A program made the translations under genes and the position numbers. The notes beneath the pieces are model-generated. The model had not been told where the DNA came from. It saw only the letters and a list, made by a program, of their open reading frames with translations, and did no database searches. Shown here in pieces: positions 1-8,516 of a DNA stretch of 64,000 bases; the stretch's first letter is position 1, and each line of letters opens with the position of its first letter. The stretch comes from CAYRHJ01 sp964424105 (GTDB taxonomy: Bacteria > Planctomycetota > Phycisphaerae > UBA1845): assembly GCA_964424105.1 (NCBI GenBank), contig CAYRHJ010000011.1, forward strand, positions 1 to 64,000, given 5' to 3'.

Positions 1-338
1 GGCTGAATTATGCGGAGGTTGGCCACAGAGACCACAGAGGGGGACTTCGAATTCGCAAGCCGGGTTCAAAACCGTGCCGGTCGATTCAGTCGGGTGTCAG
101 CCGGAGCGAATCGCCGGGCTATTCTCGATGGCCCCGCCGGGGCCTGCAACGTCTCGACAACTGCGTACGGGGCCTGCCATGGGCAACGTCTCGACGACGG
201 CGTACGCCCGCATCCGTCATTCCGGCGGAAGCCGGAATCCAGAAGAACGTGCCTGGACTCCGGCTTGCGCCGGAGTGACGATCGGGACGATCCGGCTCGC
301 GCTATCCTGGCGAAAAACCTATAGCTGAAAGACCCTGC
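1..338. repeat. Composite dispersed repeat, arm 1 of a long inverted pair
   Basis: No gene is supported here. The stretch holds a half-copy of the CCACAGAGACCACAGAGG element (1-43), a conserved body with two GCAACGTCTCGAC words, then two palindromes: one around GTCATTCCGGCGGAAGCCGG (214-245) and one around CTCCGGCTTGCGCCGGAGTG (257-278). Its reverse complement is found at about 6772-7055 with the same order of parts. The last part (from 214) also recurs in the same orientation at 40878-41003, including the distal words GACGATCGGGACGATCC and CTGAAAGACCCTGC. Together with the following 80 bases it fills the gap before the EamA gene. Confidence 0.85.
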
Positions 339-418
339 GCGAATGGGCATGCCGCGGGACAGTTATTCAAACGGCTCATATAATCCGTCCATCGGTGTTA
401 CAAGGCGGGGGAATCGCG

Positions 419-1483
419 ATGCCATTGGCGGTCTACATCATTCTATGTCTGATTTGGAGTTCGACGTGGTCGGCCATCACCTATGTGATCAAGGATGTCC
501 CGCCGATCACCGGGGCCGCCGCCCGGTTTTGGCTGGCAGCCATGATCTTTTTCGCCGTTCATTTCATTCGACCGATTCGATTTCCGTCATCCTGGCGGGT
601 GAGGCTCGCGCTGTTGGCCTGGGGTGTTCCACAGATCGCCGTTTCCTACGCCGTGGTCTATTGGTCGGAATTGCACATCTCGACCGGCATGACGGCCTTG
701 CTGTTCGCCACATACCCTTTTTTCGTAGCCATGTTTAGTGCTCGCTGGTTGGCGGGGGAGGCCTGGAATTTCGGAAAGCTGTTGGGATTGGTTTGTGGCA
801 GCGTCGGGGTGGGGCTGGTGTTTCTGGAGTCGCTGAAGCTGTCTTCCGAGCTAGCCCCCTATGCAGCCACGGGTGTGGTGATCTCCGCTTTCGCTTGCGG
901 CATCAGCATCGTGATGATCAAGCGTCATTACATTAATGTGGACACCATCGCGTTGACCTCGTTGCAGATGACCGGCGGAGCCATCGCGCTGACCATCGTA
1001 GCCTTTGCGATCGAGCAACCTCTTCGCGCCAATTGGACGACGTCGAGCCTGCTCGCGACGGGTTACCTGGCTGTATTCGGATCAGCCATCGCATTCTTGG
1101 GTTACTATTGGCTGGTCAAGAAGTTCGACACAACCATCGGCGCGACCATTACGTTTGTCACACCTCCGCTGGCGATCTTCTGGGGTTGGTTGTTTCTGGA
1201 TGAGAAAGTGTCGGCTTGGGTGTTGTTGGGTGCGGTTTTCGTGCTATTGGGCATTCGCTCCGTACTGACCGGGACGCGCGCTGCACGTAACCGCGGACGA
1301 TCGGGACCGTTGGCGGAATCCGTCATACCCTGCTGCGCCGGTCAAGCGGAATCCGTGATACCGCGCCCCGTGGGTCAGGCGGAATCCATAATGCCCCATT
1401 CCAATGCCGCCGCGGGTTCAACGGAATCGGTCATGCAGTGTCCCGATACACCCGTCCGTCAGGCGGGGGCCGGCTGCGGCTGA
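419..1483 (+). CDS. EamA/DMT-family transporter
   Basis: Integral membrane protein of 354 residues with about ten hydrophobic segments in two halves, as in EamA (DUF6) drug/metabolite transporters; the substrate cannot be told. I place the start at the ATG at 419 because AGGCGGGG lies just upstream and the protein then opens MPLAVYIILCLIWSSTW, the usual first helix; an earlier in-frame codon at 395 is not needed. The core family fold ends near residue 300. After it comes a polar tail built from imperfect repeats of AESVIP (1315-1435), which is unusual for the family. The gene converges on lgt and the two overlap by 25 bases, so no terminator fits between them. Confidence 0.85.
   Translation: MPLAVYIILCLIWSSTWSAITYVIKDVPPITGAAARFWLAAMIFFAVHFIRPIRFPSSWRVRLALLAWGVPQIAVSYAVVYWSELHISTGMTALLFATYPFFVAMFSARWLAGEAWNFGKLLGLVCGSVGVGLVFLESLKLSSELAPYAATGVVISAFACGISIVMIKRHYINVDTIALTSLQMTGGAIALTIVAFAIEQPLRANWTTSSLLATGYLAVFGSAIAFLGYYWLVKKFDTTIGATITFVTPPLAIFWGWLFLDEKVSAWVLLGAVFVLLGIRSVLTGTRAARNRGRSGPLAESVIPCCAGQAESVIPRPVGQAESIMPHSNAAAGSTESVMQCPDTPVRQAGAGCG
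1315..1435 (+). repeat. Tandem repeat encoding the EamA C-terminal tail
   Basis: GCGGAATCCGTCATACC-type words recur about every 40 bases, three to four times with drift (AESVIPCCAGQ, AESVIPRPVGQ, AESIMPHS, ESVMQCP). The repeat lies after the last predicted membrane helix, so it lengthens the tail rather than the transport core. Confidence 0.6.
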
Positions 1484-2703
1484 TCGTCGGCAGGTACAAA
1501 AGCGATGGCACGCGGCGATCGTTCGGGCAAAAATCGATAAATGAAGACCAGGTAAATGACACCAACGATGAACATTCCGACGCAGATGGCTTGCGAGATG
1601 GTCAGTCCCAGCGTGTCGAGCGGATTATCCGCCCGAATGATTTCCAGGAGAAATCTACCGACCGGATAGGTCACCAGCATCAATCCAAACACCAGGCCAT
1701 GGCGCTTGCGGCGATGGAACACCCGTCCCAGTAGAATCGAGAGCACGATAGCATGCAGGCTGGAATACAATTGGGTTGGGTGAACCCACCGGGCGGGGAA
1801 CTGGTCGGCCAACGCTTGTAATTCACCGACGGTCATCCGCAGCCTGGACGGGTCGTCTCGCGAGGGGAATTGTTGCGCCCAGCGCAGGTGCGAGGTCATA
1901 TACTCGTGGCGATCCTTGATCAGCTTTCTTTCTTCCAGCGTCGATTTTAGTTCCTTGGTTTCGTCACTATTTGGGTCGCGAGCCTGGGCAAATCGAAGCG
2001 CTTCTTGAACTTGTTCAAAATCCCGTATGGGTTTTTCGCGTTTATCGACGGGCATGTACAACAAGTCGCGCGAAAGCGGCATGTTTTCCCATAACGTCGT
2101 ATTGGACATCGGGTTATAGTTATCGATGATCAGTTCAGCGGGTATCGCGACTTGGCGGTTCTCCCATTGACGCACCAAAGCCGGGCTGGCGAATGGGAAT
2201 TCGACCGCGGAGGCCACCGCCGGCGTGTTTTGCTCGGTCGTGCACACGCCGCCGTGACAACAGCCGTTCAAGAAACAGCCGATCCGCGCCACGCCGAGTG
2301 ACCACATGGTGGAAACGACGAGGATATCAAGATAAACTCGTACTGAATATCCTTTCAGGCGCAGGTAAACGATGATGCAAAACGCCGCGGCCAGCAATCC
2401 ACCGATAAATTCCAGTCCACCTTGGGTGATGTTGATGATGGCCATGGCCCGGGGCAGCGCACCGCCGATGTCGGCGAACGATTCGTTCCAATAGTGCAGC
2501 ACGTAAAAGATGCGTGCGCCAACGACGCCCGAAAACAGCGCGATCAGCGAACAATTCAAAACGACGTCGGGGTCGCATTTCACGCGCATGGCCCGGCGCA
2601 TGGCCAGATACACCCCGCTCAAGAAACCCACGGTCATCATGAAGCCGTAGCTTTTCAGCGTCCAGCCGGTGCCCGGCATGGTCCATAATTCCGGCAGCAT
2701 CAA
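1459..2703 (-). CDS. lgt: Prolipoprotein diacylglyceryl transferase
   Basis: Lgt moves a diacylglyceryl group from phosphatidylglycerol to the lipobox cysteine of prolipoproteins in the inner membrane, the first step of lipoprotein maturation. At 414 residues it is longer than the usual 260-330. The family landmarks are visible: GGLEFIGGLLA (95-105), ARIGCFLNGCC (139-149, holding the conserved Arg and Asn) and HPTQLY (308-313), followed by two closing helices. The extra length is a hydrophilic stretch at about 155-305 between the last two landmarks, which should face one side of the membrane. Likely substrates in this window are the small lipoproteins near 15 kb and the amidase at 14.2 kb. 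Confidence 0.93.
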   Translation of the reverse strand: MMLPELWTMPGTGWTLKSYGFMMTVGFLSGVYLAMRRAMRVKCDPDVVLNCSLIALFSGVVGARIFYVLHYWNESFADIGGALPRAMAIINITQGGLEFIGGLLAAAFCIIVYLRLKGYSVRVYLDILVVSTMWSLGVARIGCFLNGCCHGGVCTTEQNTPAVASAVEFPFASPALVRQWENRQVAIPAELIIDNYNPMSNTTLWENMPLSRDLLYMPVDKREKPIRDFEQVQEALRFAQARDPNSDETKELKSTLEERKLIKDRHEYMTSHLRWAQQFPSRDDPSRLRMTVGELQALADQFPARWVHPTQLYSSLHAIVLSILLGRVFHRRKRHGLVFGLMLVTYPVGRFLLEIIRADNPLDTLGLTISQAICVGMFIVGVIYLVFIYRFLPERSPRAIAFVPADDQPQPAPA

Positions 2704-2771
2704 CGTGCCCTTGTCAATTCGATTAGGCGTTTCGGACTGTCGTACGTCCCGGCAGTCCCTGCGGTCGTACC

Positions 2772-3632
2772 TTATTCCGTCAACTCGCCCGCGTCTATCC
2801 CCACGTTGTCGATCAATCGACAGTGGCCGATGTGAACGGCCAAACAGATGCGGGCGGATCGATCTACCCTGCTCAACGGTACGAGCGAATCTGCATCCAC
2901 GACGCTGATATATTCGATGTTTGCTGGACCTGCCCGCTCAATCGTGTTCCGAATCAGTTTTTGAAGGGCGGACACGTCGCGCTGGCCCGATCGGATGGCA
3001 CGGCTGGCGTCCATTAACGCCTGATGAAGTGACGTTGCCTGTCGTCGTTCAGATGGTTGTAGATAGGCGTTTCGACTGGAAATGGCTAATCCATCCGATT
3101 CGCGGACCGTGGGACAGGGGACGATCTCGATGGGCAGGTTCAGGTCTCGGGTCAGTTGCTGGATCACTTTCAGTTGTTGATAGTCTTTCTCGCCGAAAAA
3201 CGCGGCGTCGGGCGTGACGATATTAAATAACTTGGCCACCACGATGGCGACGCCGTCGAAATGGCCGGGTCGATGCACCGCGCACAACCCGTCCGCCAAT
3301 TCGCCCACGTGGATCGACGTAACGCTGCCCGGCGGGTAAATCTCGGCAGCGCCGGGGGCGAAGACCAAATCGACGCCCGCTTGGCGACAGAAGTCAATAT
3401 CGGCGTCGAGGTTGCGCGGGTAATTCTCGTAATCTTCGTGGGGGCCAAACTGTGCGGGATTGACGAATAGGCTGGCGATGACGGTATCGCAGTGTTTCGT
3501 GGCTGCGTCCATGAGCGCACGATGCCCGGCGTGCAGCGCGCCCATCGTGGGTACAAGGCCAATTGAATCGCCGTTTTTTCGGAACGATGACACGGCTGAT
3601 CGGACTTTCGGAATTGTCGTTTCGATCTGCAT
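2772..3632 (-). CDS. panC: Pantothenate synthetase
   Basis: PanC condenses pantoate and beta-alanine with ATP to pantothenate, in the cytoplasm. I start the protein at MQIETTIPKVRS (3632), giving 286 residues, the normal family size; the frame is open further upstream but that part is not family-like. The nucleotidyltransferase signatures are present: PTMGALHAGH near residue 27 (HIGH-type), FVNPAQFGP, FFGEKDYQQ, and ISSRNAYL (KMSKS-type loop). It faces away from the sigma factor gene across about 230 bases, so the two probably have divergent promoters. With coaX at 9.6 kb the window has two steps towards CoA, not in one operon. Confidence 0.95.
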   Translation of the reverse strand: MQIETTIPKVRSAVSSFRKNGDSIGLVPTMGALHAGHRALMDAATKHCDTVIASLFVNPAQFGPHEDYENYPRNLDADIDFCRQAGVDLVFAPGAAEIYPPGSVTSIHVGELADGLCAVHRPGHFDGVAIVVAKLFNIVTPDAAFFGEKDYQQLKVIQQLTRDLNLPIEIVPCPTVRESDGLAISSRNAYLQPSERRQATSLHQALMDASRAIRSGQRDVSALQKLIRNTIERAGPANIEYISVVDADSLVPLSRVDRSARICLAVHIGHCRLIDNVGIDAGELTE

Positions 3633-3862
3633 GGTGTGGTGGCGTCGGACTGAATCTTCGCCATTATGATAGGCAACAAGTGTCCGCCGGCCAACGGATT
3701 CCGGCCGTTGATGGGTTCCGAAGGTGTCGTGTTTGATGTAACTATATTTATTGTATATGGTTATGAAACTAGCAGGATGACGCGCATCGGCACGCGGACC
3801 TACATCAGCGATGTATTCGATCCGCCGAACCCACAACAGAACCTAACCGGTGGGCCTAATTC

Positions 3863-4489
3863 GTGTCTAAACAACCGGGTGTGCCGAAACCAACTGGGGC
3901 GACGACGGGTCAGGTGGAAGATGACGCACAGCTTGTTGCACGAGTTCGTACCGGCGATGGCGGTGCGTTCGATCAGCTTGTTCGATGCTACCAGCGTCAG
4001 GCGGTGGCGGTGGCGTATCGTTTCGTGGGGAATGGGGCGGATGCAGCCGACGTCGCACAGGACGCGATGTTCCGGGCGTATCGGAATCTGGATCAGCTTG
4101 CGGAGGCAGGTCGGTTCGGCCCCTGGCTTCTACGAATCGTCACCAACCTTTCGTTGAATCATCGCCGTTCCCGGAAAGGAAAGGCGACGACGGGTTTGGA
4201 CGAATGGTCCGAAATGGTGTCTCCGCTCGGCGATCGGGGACGTGGTCAGGCTCAACCCGGCGATCGGGCCCGGAACCAGGAATTGCGGGCGGCGGTGCGG
4301 GCGGCCATTGATGATCTGCCGGAAAAGCAACAGGTGGCGTTCGTGATGTCGGCCATCGAAGGGGTGCCACAAAGTGACATTGCAGAGGTGCTGGAGTGCA
4401 CGATTGAGCTGGTGAAGTGGCACGTGTTCCAAGCCCGCAAAGCGCTTCGGCAGAAGCTGGCGGGGTGGGCGGACGACGACAGGTTTTGA
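3863..4489 (+). CDS. RNA polymerase sigma factor, ECF (sigma-70) family
   Basis: 208 residues starting at a GTG codon. Region 2 spans roughly residues 20-95 (AVAYRFVGNGADAADVAQDAMF, then AYRNLDQL) and region 4 about residues 140-205, with DLPEKQQVAFVMSAIEGV followed by a helix-turn-helix ending VKWHVFQARKALRQKL. Regions 1 and 3 are absent, as in ECF sigma factors. The next two genes run in the same direction and encode a membrane protein with anti-sigma features and an STN-like secreted protein, so this is probably a cell-envelope signalling operon. The target promoters cannot be deduced. Confidence 0.88.
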   Translation: MSKQPGVPKPTGATTGQVEDDAQLVARVRTGDGGAFDQLVRCYQRQAVAVAYRFVGNGADAADVAQDAMFRAYRNLDQLAEAGRFGPWLLRIVTNLSLNHRRSRKGKATTGLDEWSEMVSPLGDRGRGQAQPGDRARNQELRAAVRAAIDDLPEKQQVAFVMSAIEGVPQSDIAEVLECTIELVKWHVFQARKALRQKLAGWADDDRF

Positions 4490-4626
4490 GAGCGACTGAC
4501 ACATGGCAAGATTGGCTGATCGATTGGATCACAAGACCGTTTTCAATTTCAACCGGAATGATATTTGATTTGACGCGACAGATTCGAAGTGATCGCGGGT
4601 GTGGCTGGGGGTTTGAAAGCTGATCA

Positions 4627-5298
4627 ATGGATGGCATCGATATGAACCCATCGGAGCGCGATGAATTTTTGATCAGTCAGTTTCTGGACGGCACGCTCGA
4701 TGCCGATGCCCGCGGCGACGTGGAATCGCGCGTCGCCCGCGAACCTGAATTCGCGGCACTTCTGCGCAGTCACCGGGGCGTGACCGAGGCTGTCAAGCAG
4801 GGTCTAGACCCCGTTCCCGAGATCGACTGGCAGCGATTCGGCGCGGAGGTGCGCCGTCGATGTTCGACGGTGGACGGCGGGGTGCTCGACGAATCGGGAA
4901 GACCGCTCCCTGACGGTCGCGGCTCTGAAATATCGCGCGGAGGGGAAATGACGCGTGAATCGGAACTGGGCCGCGGATCGGCTGGGTTGACGGTCTGGAG
5001 GTTGTTCGTGCCGCTGGCGGCGGCTGCGTCCATCGCGTTGACGTTTACGTTGTTGCATGGTCCGCAGGAGTTGGGTGTGGGGGCCGGCGGCGATGGTGCG
5101 GTGGCCCGGCTGGTGATTGAATATCCCGATGGGGATTCGGAAGACGAGCGAGTCATCGTGTCGTACGGACCCGCAACTGACGGTGCATTGAATGATGAAG
5201 TTGGGCGATTTGATGAACCGACCACCCGTGTGGCCATCGCAGCCGTTGGGTCGCACGTTCGTTGGACGAGTTTGGCGACGGCACCGAGGGCGAGGTAG
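4627..5298 (+). CDS. Putative anti-sigma factor, single membrane span
   Basis: About 223 residues. The N-terminal 60 residues (LISQFLDGTLDADARGDVE then ALLRSHRGV) resemble the cytoplasmic domain of planctomycetal anti-sigma/FecR-like regulators, although no zinc-binding His/Cys motif is visible. One membrane span (LFVPLAAAASIALTFTLL) lies near residues 120-140, followed by a short external part. It sits 137 bases after the sigma gene and 3 bases before the STN-like gene, which supports a role in controlling that sigma factor. A second ATG at 4642 is an alternative start. Between the domain and the span lies an in-frame copy of the PLPDGRGS repeat (4901-4926). Function is inferred from position. 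Confidence 0.65.
   Translation: MDGIDMNPSERDEFLISQFLDGTLDADARGDVESRVAREPEFAALLRSHRGVTEAVKQGLDPVPEIDWQRFGAEVRRRCSTVDGGVLDESGRPLPDGRGSEISRGGEMTRESELGRGSAGLTVWRLFVPLAAAASIALTFTLLHGPQELGVGAGGDGAVARLVIEYPDGDSEDERVIVSYGPATDGALNDEVGRFDEPTTRVAIAAVGSHVRWTSLATAPRAR
4901..4926 (+). repeat. PLPDGRGS palindromic repeat inside the anti-sigma-like gene
   Basis: The 26-base word GACCGCTCCCTGACGGTCGC plus GGCTCT occurs here in a coding frame. The same word lies between genes at 15835-15860 and 21093-21118, and in reverse orientation at 26385-26410 (in another gene), 32943, 33107 and 38957. It reads RPLPDGRGSE in this gene. Confidence 0.85.
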
Positions 5299-5301
5299 AA
5301 C

Positions 5302-6486
5302 ATGATTCCTGTTGAACACGCGCATCGATTGAAATTGGACGACATGCGTTGCTGGTCGGGTTTCGAAAAGCGCCTGGCCATCGCGATCGTTGCCCTCGTG
5401 TGCGGCGTGCAGGTCTGCCCGACGAACGGGCAGGTGGACATGCGGTCGCTGATTGAGCAGGCCTTGGATCAGCGGGTGGATTTCGAAATCGTTGATAAAT
5501 CGTTGCCGGAGGCGTTCGGGATTATCGCGGAAAATACGGGCGTCCCGATCACGATTTCTCGCGAGGCGATCGAATTGTTGCCGTATGGGGTTGAAACTCG
5601 CGTGCGCGAAGTGGCCATGCACGATATCACCTTGCGTGACGGATTGAGGCGGATGCTGGCGCCGATCGGAATGGCGGCCCGGGTGTCAGGCGAGCGAGTT
5701 GTCGTGACGCCCGCGGAGGCGCTGCTGCGATTGGGACGACGGGCGACACGCAACGAGTTGGCTACGCTGCAATGGCTGGATGAATTGAAAATGACCGGTG
5801 ACGTGAAATTGGCCGGCGGCTTGATGGACCGCGTCGATATTCGCCTGTATGGAGAACCGCCGCCCGACGGTTTCGAAAGGTCGATTCTGGAAGCGGTCGG
5901 CGAATCGGGCGAGGAGGCCCTGTCGCGGGCGTGTCGCGAGTTCGGCCTGACGTGGATACCCTGGAACGAGCGCATCGCCATCATCAGCGCCGAGGAGCAG
6001 GTCTATCGGACGCTGAATCGCAAGATCGATCTGGAGTTTGAGCGCCAGCCTGTGGTGGACGTCTTGATGGAGATCGGGCGTCAATTGGGCCTGCTGATTC
6101 GCGTGCAGCCGGGCGCGATCGCGTCATTGCCGGCGGCGACGAGGAACGAGTTTTCGTTGTTGCTGATCGATGCCCCAGCCGTTCAGGCATTGGAGGTGAT
6201 TGCCGGCGCGACCGGATTGAATTATCGCGTGGAAGGCGAGGGAATCGTCATCTTCCGTGGTGCGGATGAATCGCCGGATGGAAGCGTGGCCCCGACGTTC
6301 GATGCTTCCGGTTCGGGCGACGATCCCGTCATCGGGCGCATCACCATGCCCGGTGAAGGCGGCCGATTTACGTACGAGTTTTTCATACGCGAGAGCGATC
6401 TGCCTGCGGACGTTCGCGATGGGCGGAGGGCTATGATTCAAGAGGTCATCGAGGGGCTGCGGAAGCGATCGAGCGCGGAACAATAG
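5302..6486 (+). CDS. Secreted protein with STN-like (secretin/TonB N-terminal) repeats
   Basis: 394 residues. A hydrophobic stretch (LAIAIVALVCGVQV, about 28-41) after a charged start looks like a signal sequence or anchor. Two regions look like STN domains: about 60-120 (VDFEIVDKSLPEAFGIIAEN and the match to the next strand) and about 240-325 (EFERQPVVDVLMEIGRQL, then APAVQALEVIAGATGLNYRV). STN domains are small beta-alpha folds at the N-terminus of secretins and some TonB receptors; here no pore domain follows. It is the third gene of the sigma/anti-sigma operon, 3 bases after the previous stop, with GGGCGAGG as ribosome site. A periplasmic sensing or scaffold role is only inference. Confidence 0.6.
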   Translation: MIPVEHAHRLKLDDMRCWSGFEKRLAIAIVALVCGVQVCPTNGQVDMRSLIEQALDQRVDFEIVDKSLPEAFGIIAENTGVPITISREAIELLPYGVETRVREVAMHDITLRDGLRRMLAPIGMAARVSGERVVVTPAEALLRLGRRATRNELATLQWLDELKMTGDVKLAGGLMDRVDIRLYGEPPPDGFERSILEAVGESGEEALSRACREFGLTWIPWNERIAIISAEEQVYRTLNRKIDLEFERQPVVDVLMEIGRQLGLLIRVQPGAIASLPAATRNEFSLLLIDAPAVQALEVIAGATGLNYRVEGEGIVIFRGADESPDGSVAPTFDASGSGDDPVIGRITMPGEGGRFTYEFFIRESDLPADVRDGRRAMIQEVIEGLRKRSSAEQ

Positions 6487-7372
6487 TTGACCGATTCGCG
6501 GGGACGGGTCAGATCGGCCCCGACCCGCACGCGGGAAACGTACTTGTTCCACGAGTGCCAATCGACGTAGACAACGCGGTATTTCGCCGTTGCACTGTCC
6601 GAACCCAAAACGCCGCTTGGCTTGCGTCAACAAACGGCGTAATGGGCCAATCCAGCCCACCACCGACGTCGGCGCCAAACCGCACCGACTATCGCACAAG
6701 GTTTTTCGACTTTCGGCAGCACCACAACGGGCGTACGCCGGAATGACGGGTAACGCAAGCGGTATTGACCCGATCGTCACTCCGGCGCAAGCCGGAGTCC
6801 AGGCAGCGTTCTTCTGGATTCCGGCGTTCGCCGGAATGACGGATGCCGGCGCGCGCCGTCGTCGAGACGTTGCAGGCCCCGTACCACGACGTCGAGACGT
6901 TGCCCGAAACAGGCCCCGGCGGGGCCATCGACAATAGCCCGGCGATTCGCTCCGGCTGACACCCGACTGAATCGACCGGCACGGTTTTGAACCCGGCCTG
7001 CGAATTCGCAGTCCCCCTCTGTGGTCTCTGTGGCCATCCTCCGCATAATTCAGCCACAGAGGTCACAGAGGGATCGCCCTGCCGGACCCCGCGTCCCGCC
7101 TCCCGTAGGGACGACTGAGCCACCGCCGGAATATCAGCCGTCCCTACGGGACTTCGCATCAGCGGATCGATGGTGTTCCCGGCGACGGATCGTTGGGGTT
7201 CCCGGCGATGAATCGCCGGGCAATTTTCATGCCGTCCCTCCGGGACGCGGAACGTACGTACCACCAGCCGCCGATTGTGACACGGACCGGGTCGTCGATT
7301 GTGTCACGGACCCCTCGCATCATCCATGTGACCTCGCGTGTTGACGTCCGTCGAAATTCCCGTCATAATGCG
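6487..7372. repeat. 886-base gene-free stretch filled with dispersed repeats
   Basis: I see no credible gene. From 6772 to 7055 lies arm 2 of the long inverted repeat (arm 1 at 1-290), including CTCCGGCGCAAGCCGGAG and ATTCCGGCGTTCGCCGGAAT palindromes and two CGTCGAGACGTTGC words. At 7016-7071 is a larger imperfect palindrome (CTCTGTGGTCTCTGTGGCC ... GGCCACAGAGGTCACAGAG-like) that recurs at 36661-36715. From 7085 to 7250 come short hairpin words (CGTAGGGACGACTGA, GTCCCTACGGGAC, CGTCCCTCCGGGACGCGG). At 7274-7311 a CGATTGTG(T)CACGGAC word is repeated directly. Confidence 0.8.
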
Positions 7373-8059
7373 ATGTTTGTCAAGACCGACCAAAGGTGCG
7401 ACGTATTGCAACGCTATACGGCAAAAGCAGTTGGGACGTTGGTGGGGGTCGCGGTTGCGGCGATGGTCGCGCAGGCTGCACCCAAACCGTCGGCCAGCCC
7501 GAAGGCTTGGGAGATCGACTTTCGGTTTCACGACCCCCAGCGGATGACGTTGCGCCTGCCGGGCGACGACCATGAGACGACGTATTGGTACGTGCTGTAC
7601 ACGGTGGTGAACCGGACGGATCAGGAGATTCCCTTCTTTCCGACCTTCCACATCGTCACGTCGGACCTTTCCGTCATCGAGGGCGGGGCGGACATCAGCC
7701 CCTCGGTGTACGATGCGATCAAGGCTCGACATCAGAAGGCCTACCCGTTCATCATGGATCAAAAGCAGGTCTTCGGCCCGCTATTGCGAGGTGAAGACAA
7801 TGCCCGCACGTCGGCCATCGCGTTTCAACGCCCCAGCGTGCAGGTGAATCGGTTTTCGTTGTACGTGGGCGGTCTGTCAGGCGAGATGGTACGGGTTCGT
7901 AACCTGGGGTTTGATCCGAATCGGGACGACAAGGATGATAATCCGCGATTCCATACGCTCAGAAAAACGCTGTTTGTGGATTACAATATCCCCGGTGACG
8001 CAAAAACGCGTCTGGAAACCTCGCCCTTGCGAGGTCGGCAAGATTGGGTCATGCGTTGA
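7373..8059 (+). CDS. Secreted protein of unknown function
   Basis: 228 residues from the ATG at 7373; the frame stays open upstream into the repeat region but that part is not protein-like. The N-terminus has a positively charged part followed by a hydrophobic stretch (AVGTLVGVAVAAMVAQAAP), a likely signal peptide cut near residue 35. The mature part is polar and beta-rich, with WYVLYTVVNRTDQEIPFFPTF suggesting an immunoglobulin-like or periplasmic domain. I recognise no enzyme motif. It lies 36 bases before rpmA in the same direction, but a shared function is not apparent. It resembles the many conserved planctomycetal periplasmic proteins without a known role. Confidence 0.6.
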   Translation: MFVKTDQRCDVLQRYTAKAVGTLVGVAVAAMVAQAAPKPSASPKAWEIDFRFHDPQRMTLRLPGDDHETTYWYVLYTVVNRTDQEIPFFPTFHIVTSDLSVIEGGADISPSVYDAIKARHQKAYPFIMDQKQVFGPLLRGEDNARTSAIAFQRPSVQVNRFSLYVGGLSGEMVRVRNLGFDPNRDDKDDNPRFHTLRKTLFVDYNIPGDAKTRLETSPLRGRQDWVMR

Positions 8060-8095
8060 CGGGGTCATCGCAAATCGTGCAGGGAGTCACTGAAT

Positions 8096-8344
8096 ATGGC
8101 ACATAAGAAAGGTCAGGGATCATCGCGAAACGGTCGGGACAGCAAACCGCAATTTCGCGGCGTCAAGCGTTGCGCCGGCCAAGTCGTCACCACGGGCACC
8201 ATTCTCGTCCGGCAGTGTGGCACGCCTTTCAAGGCGGGCTTGAACGTGGGACGAGGCCGCGACGACACACTTTTCGCCTTGTCGGACGGCATCGTTTCAT
8301 TTCGCGGTCGTCAGGTACAGGTGACGCCAACCGCGGGGGATTGA
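8096..8344 (+). CDS. rpmA: 50S ribosomal protein L27
   Basis: 82 residues, the usual size. It begins MAHKKGQGSSRNGRDS, the classic flexible N-terminal arm that reaches the peptidyl-transferase centre, and carries VVTTGTILVRQCGTPFKAG and VGRGRDDTLFAL, which match bL27. No N-terminal cleavage sequence of the Firmicutes type is present. The common partner rplU (L21) is not upstream; the secreted hypothetical takes its place. obgE follows after 172 bases, keeping the widespread rpmA-obgE order. Confidence 0.97.
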   Translation: MAHKKGQGSSRNGRDSKPQFRGVKRCAGQVVTTGTILVRQCGTPFKAGLNVGRGRDDTLFALSDGIVSFRGRQVQVTPTAGD

Positions 8345-8516
8345 GCTCGTCGCTAACTTCGCGGGCGGGACGGTTCACCGTTCATGCCGACCGTCATGTC
8401 GATTCATGCGGCGCGGGGTCCGTTGATAGACCGGCGACTGCGTTCCGCGCTTGCACCACTCGCCTGCGTTTGCTACCCAACATGTGTCGCGAATTCACGC
8501 GGACGCGCCGGTTCTG

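Noticed and set aside
4627..5298. Zinc-binding anti-sigma factor (ZAS)
   Set aside because: No H-x3-C-x2-C motif is present in the N-terminal domain, so only a general anti-sigma-like call is made.
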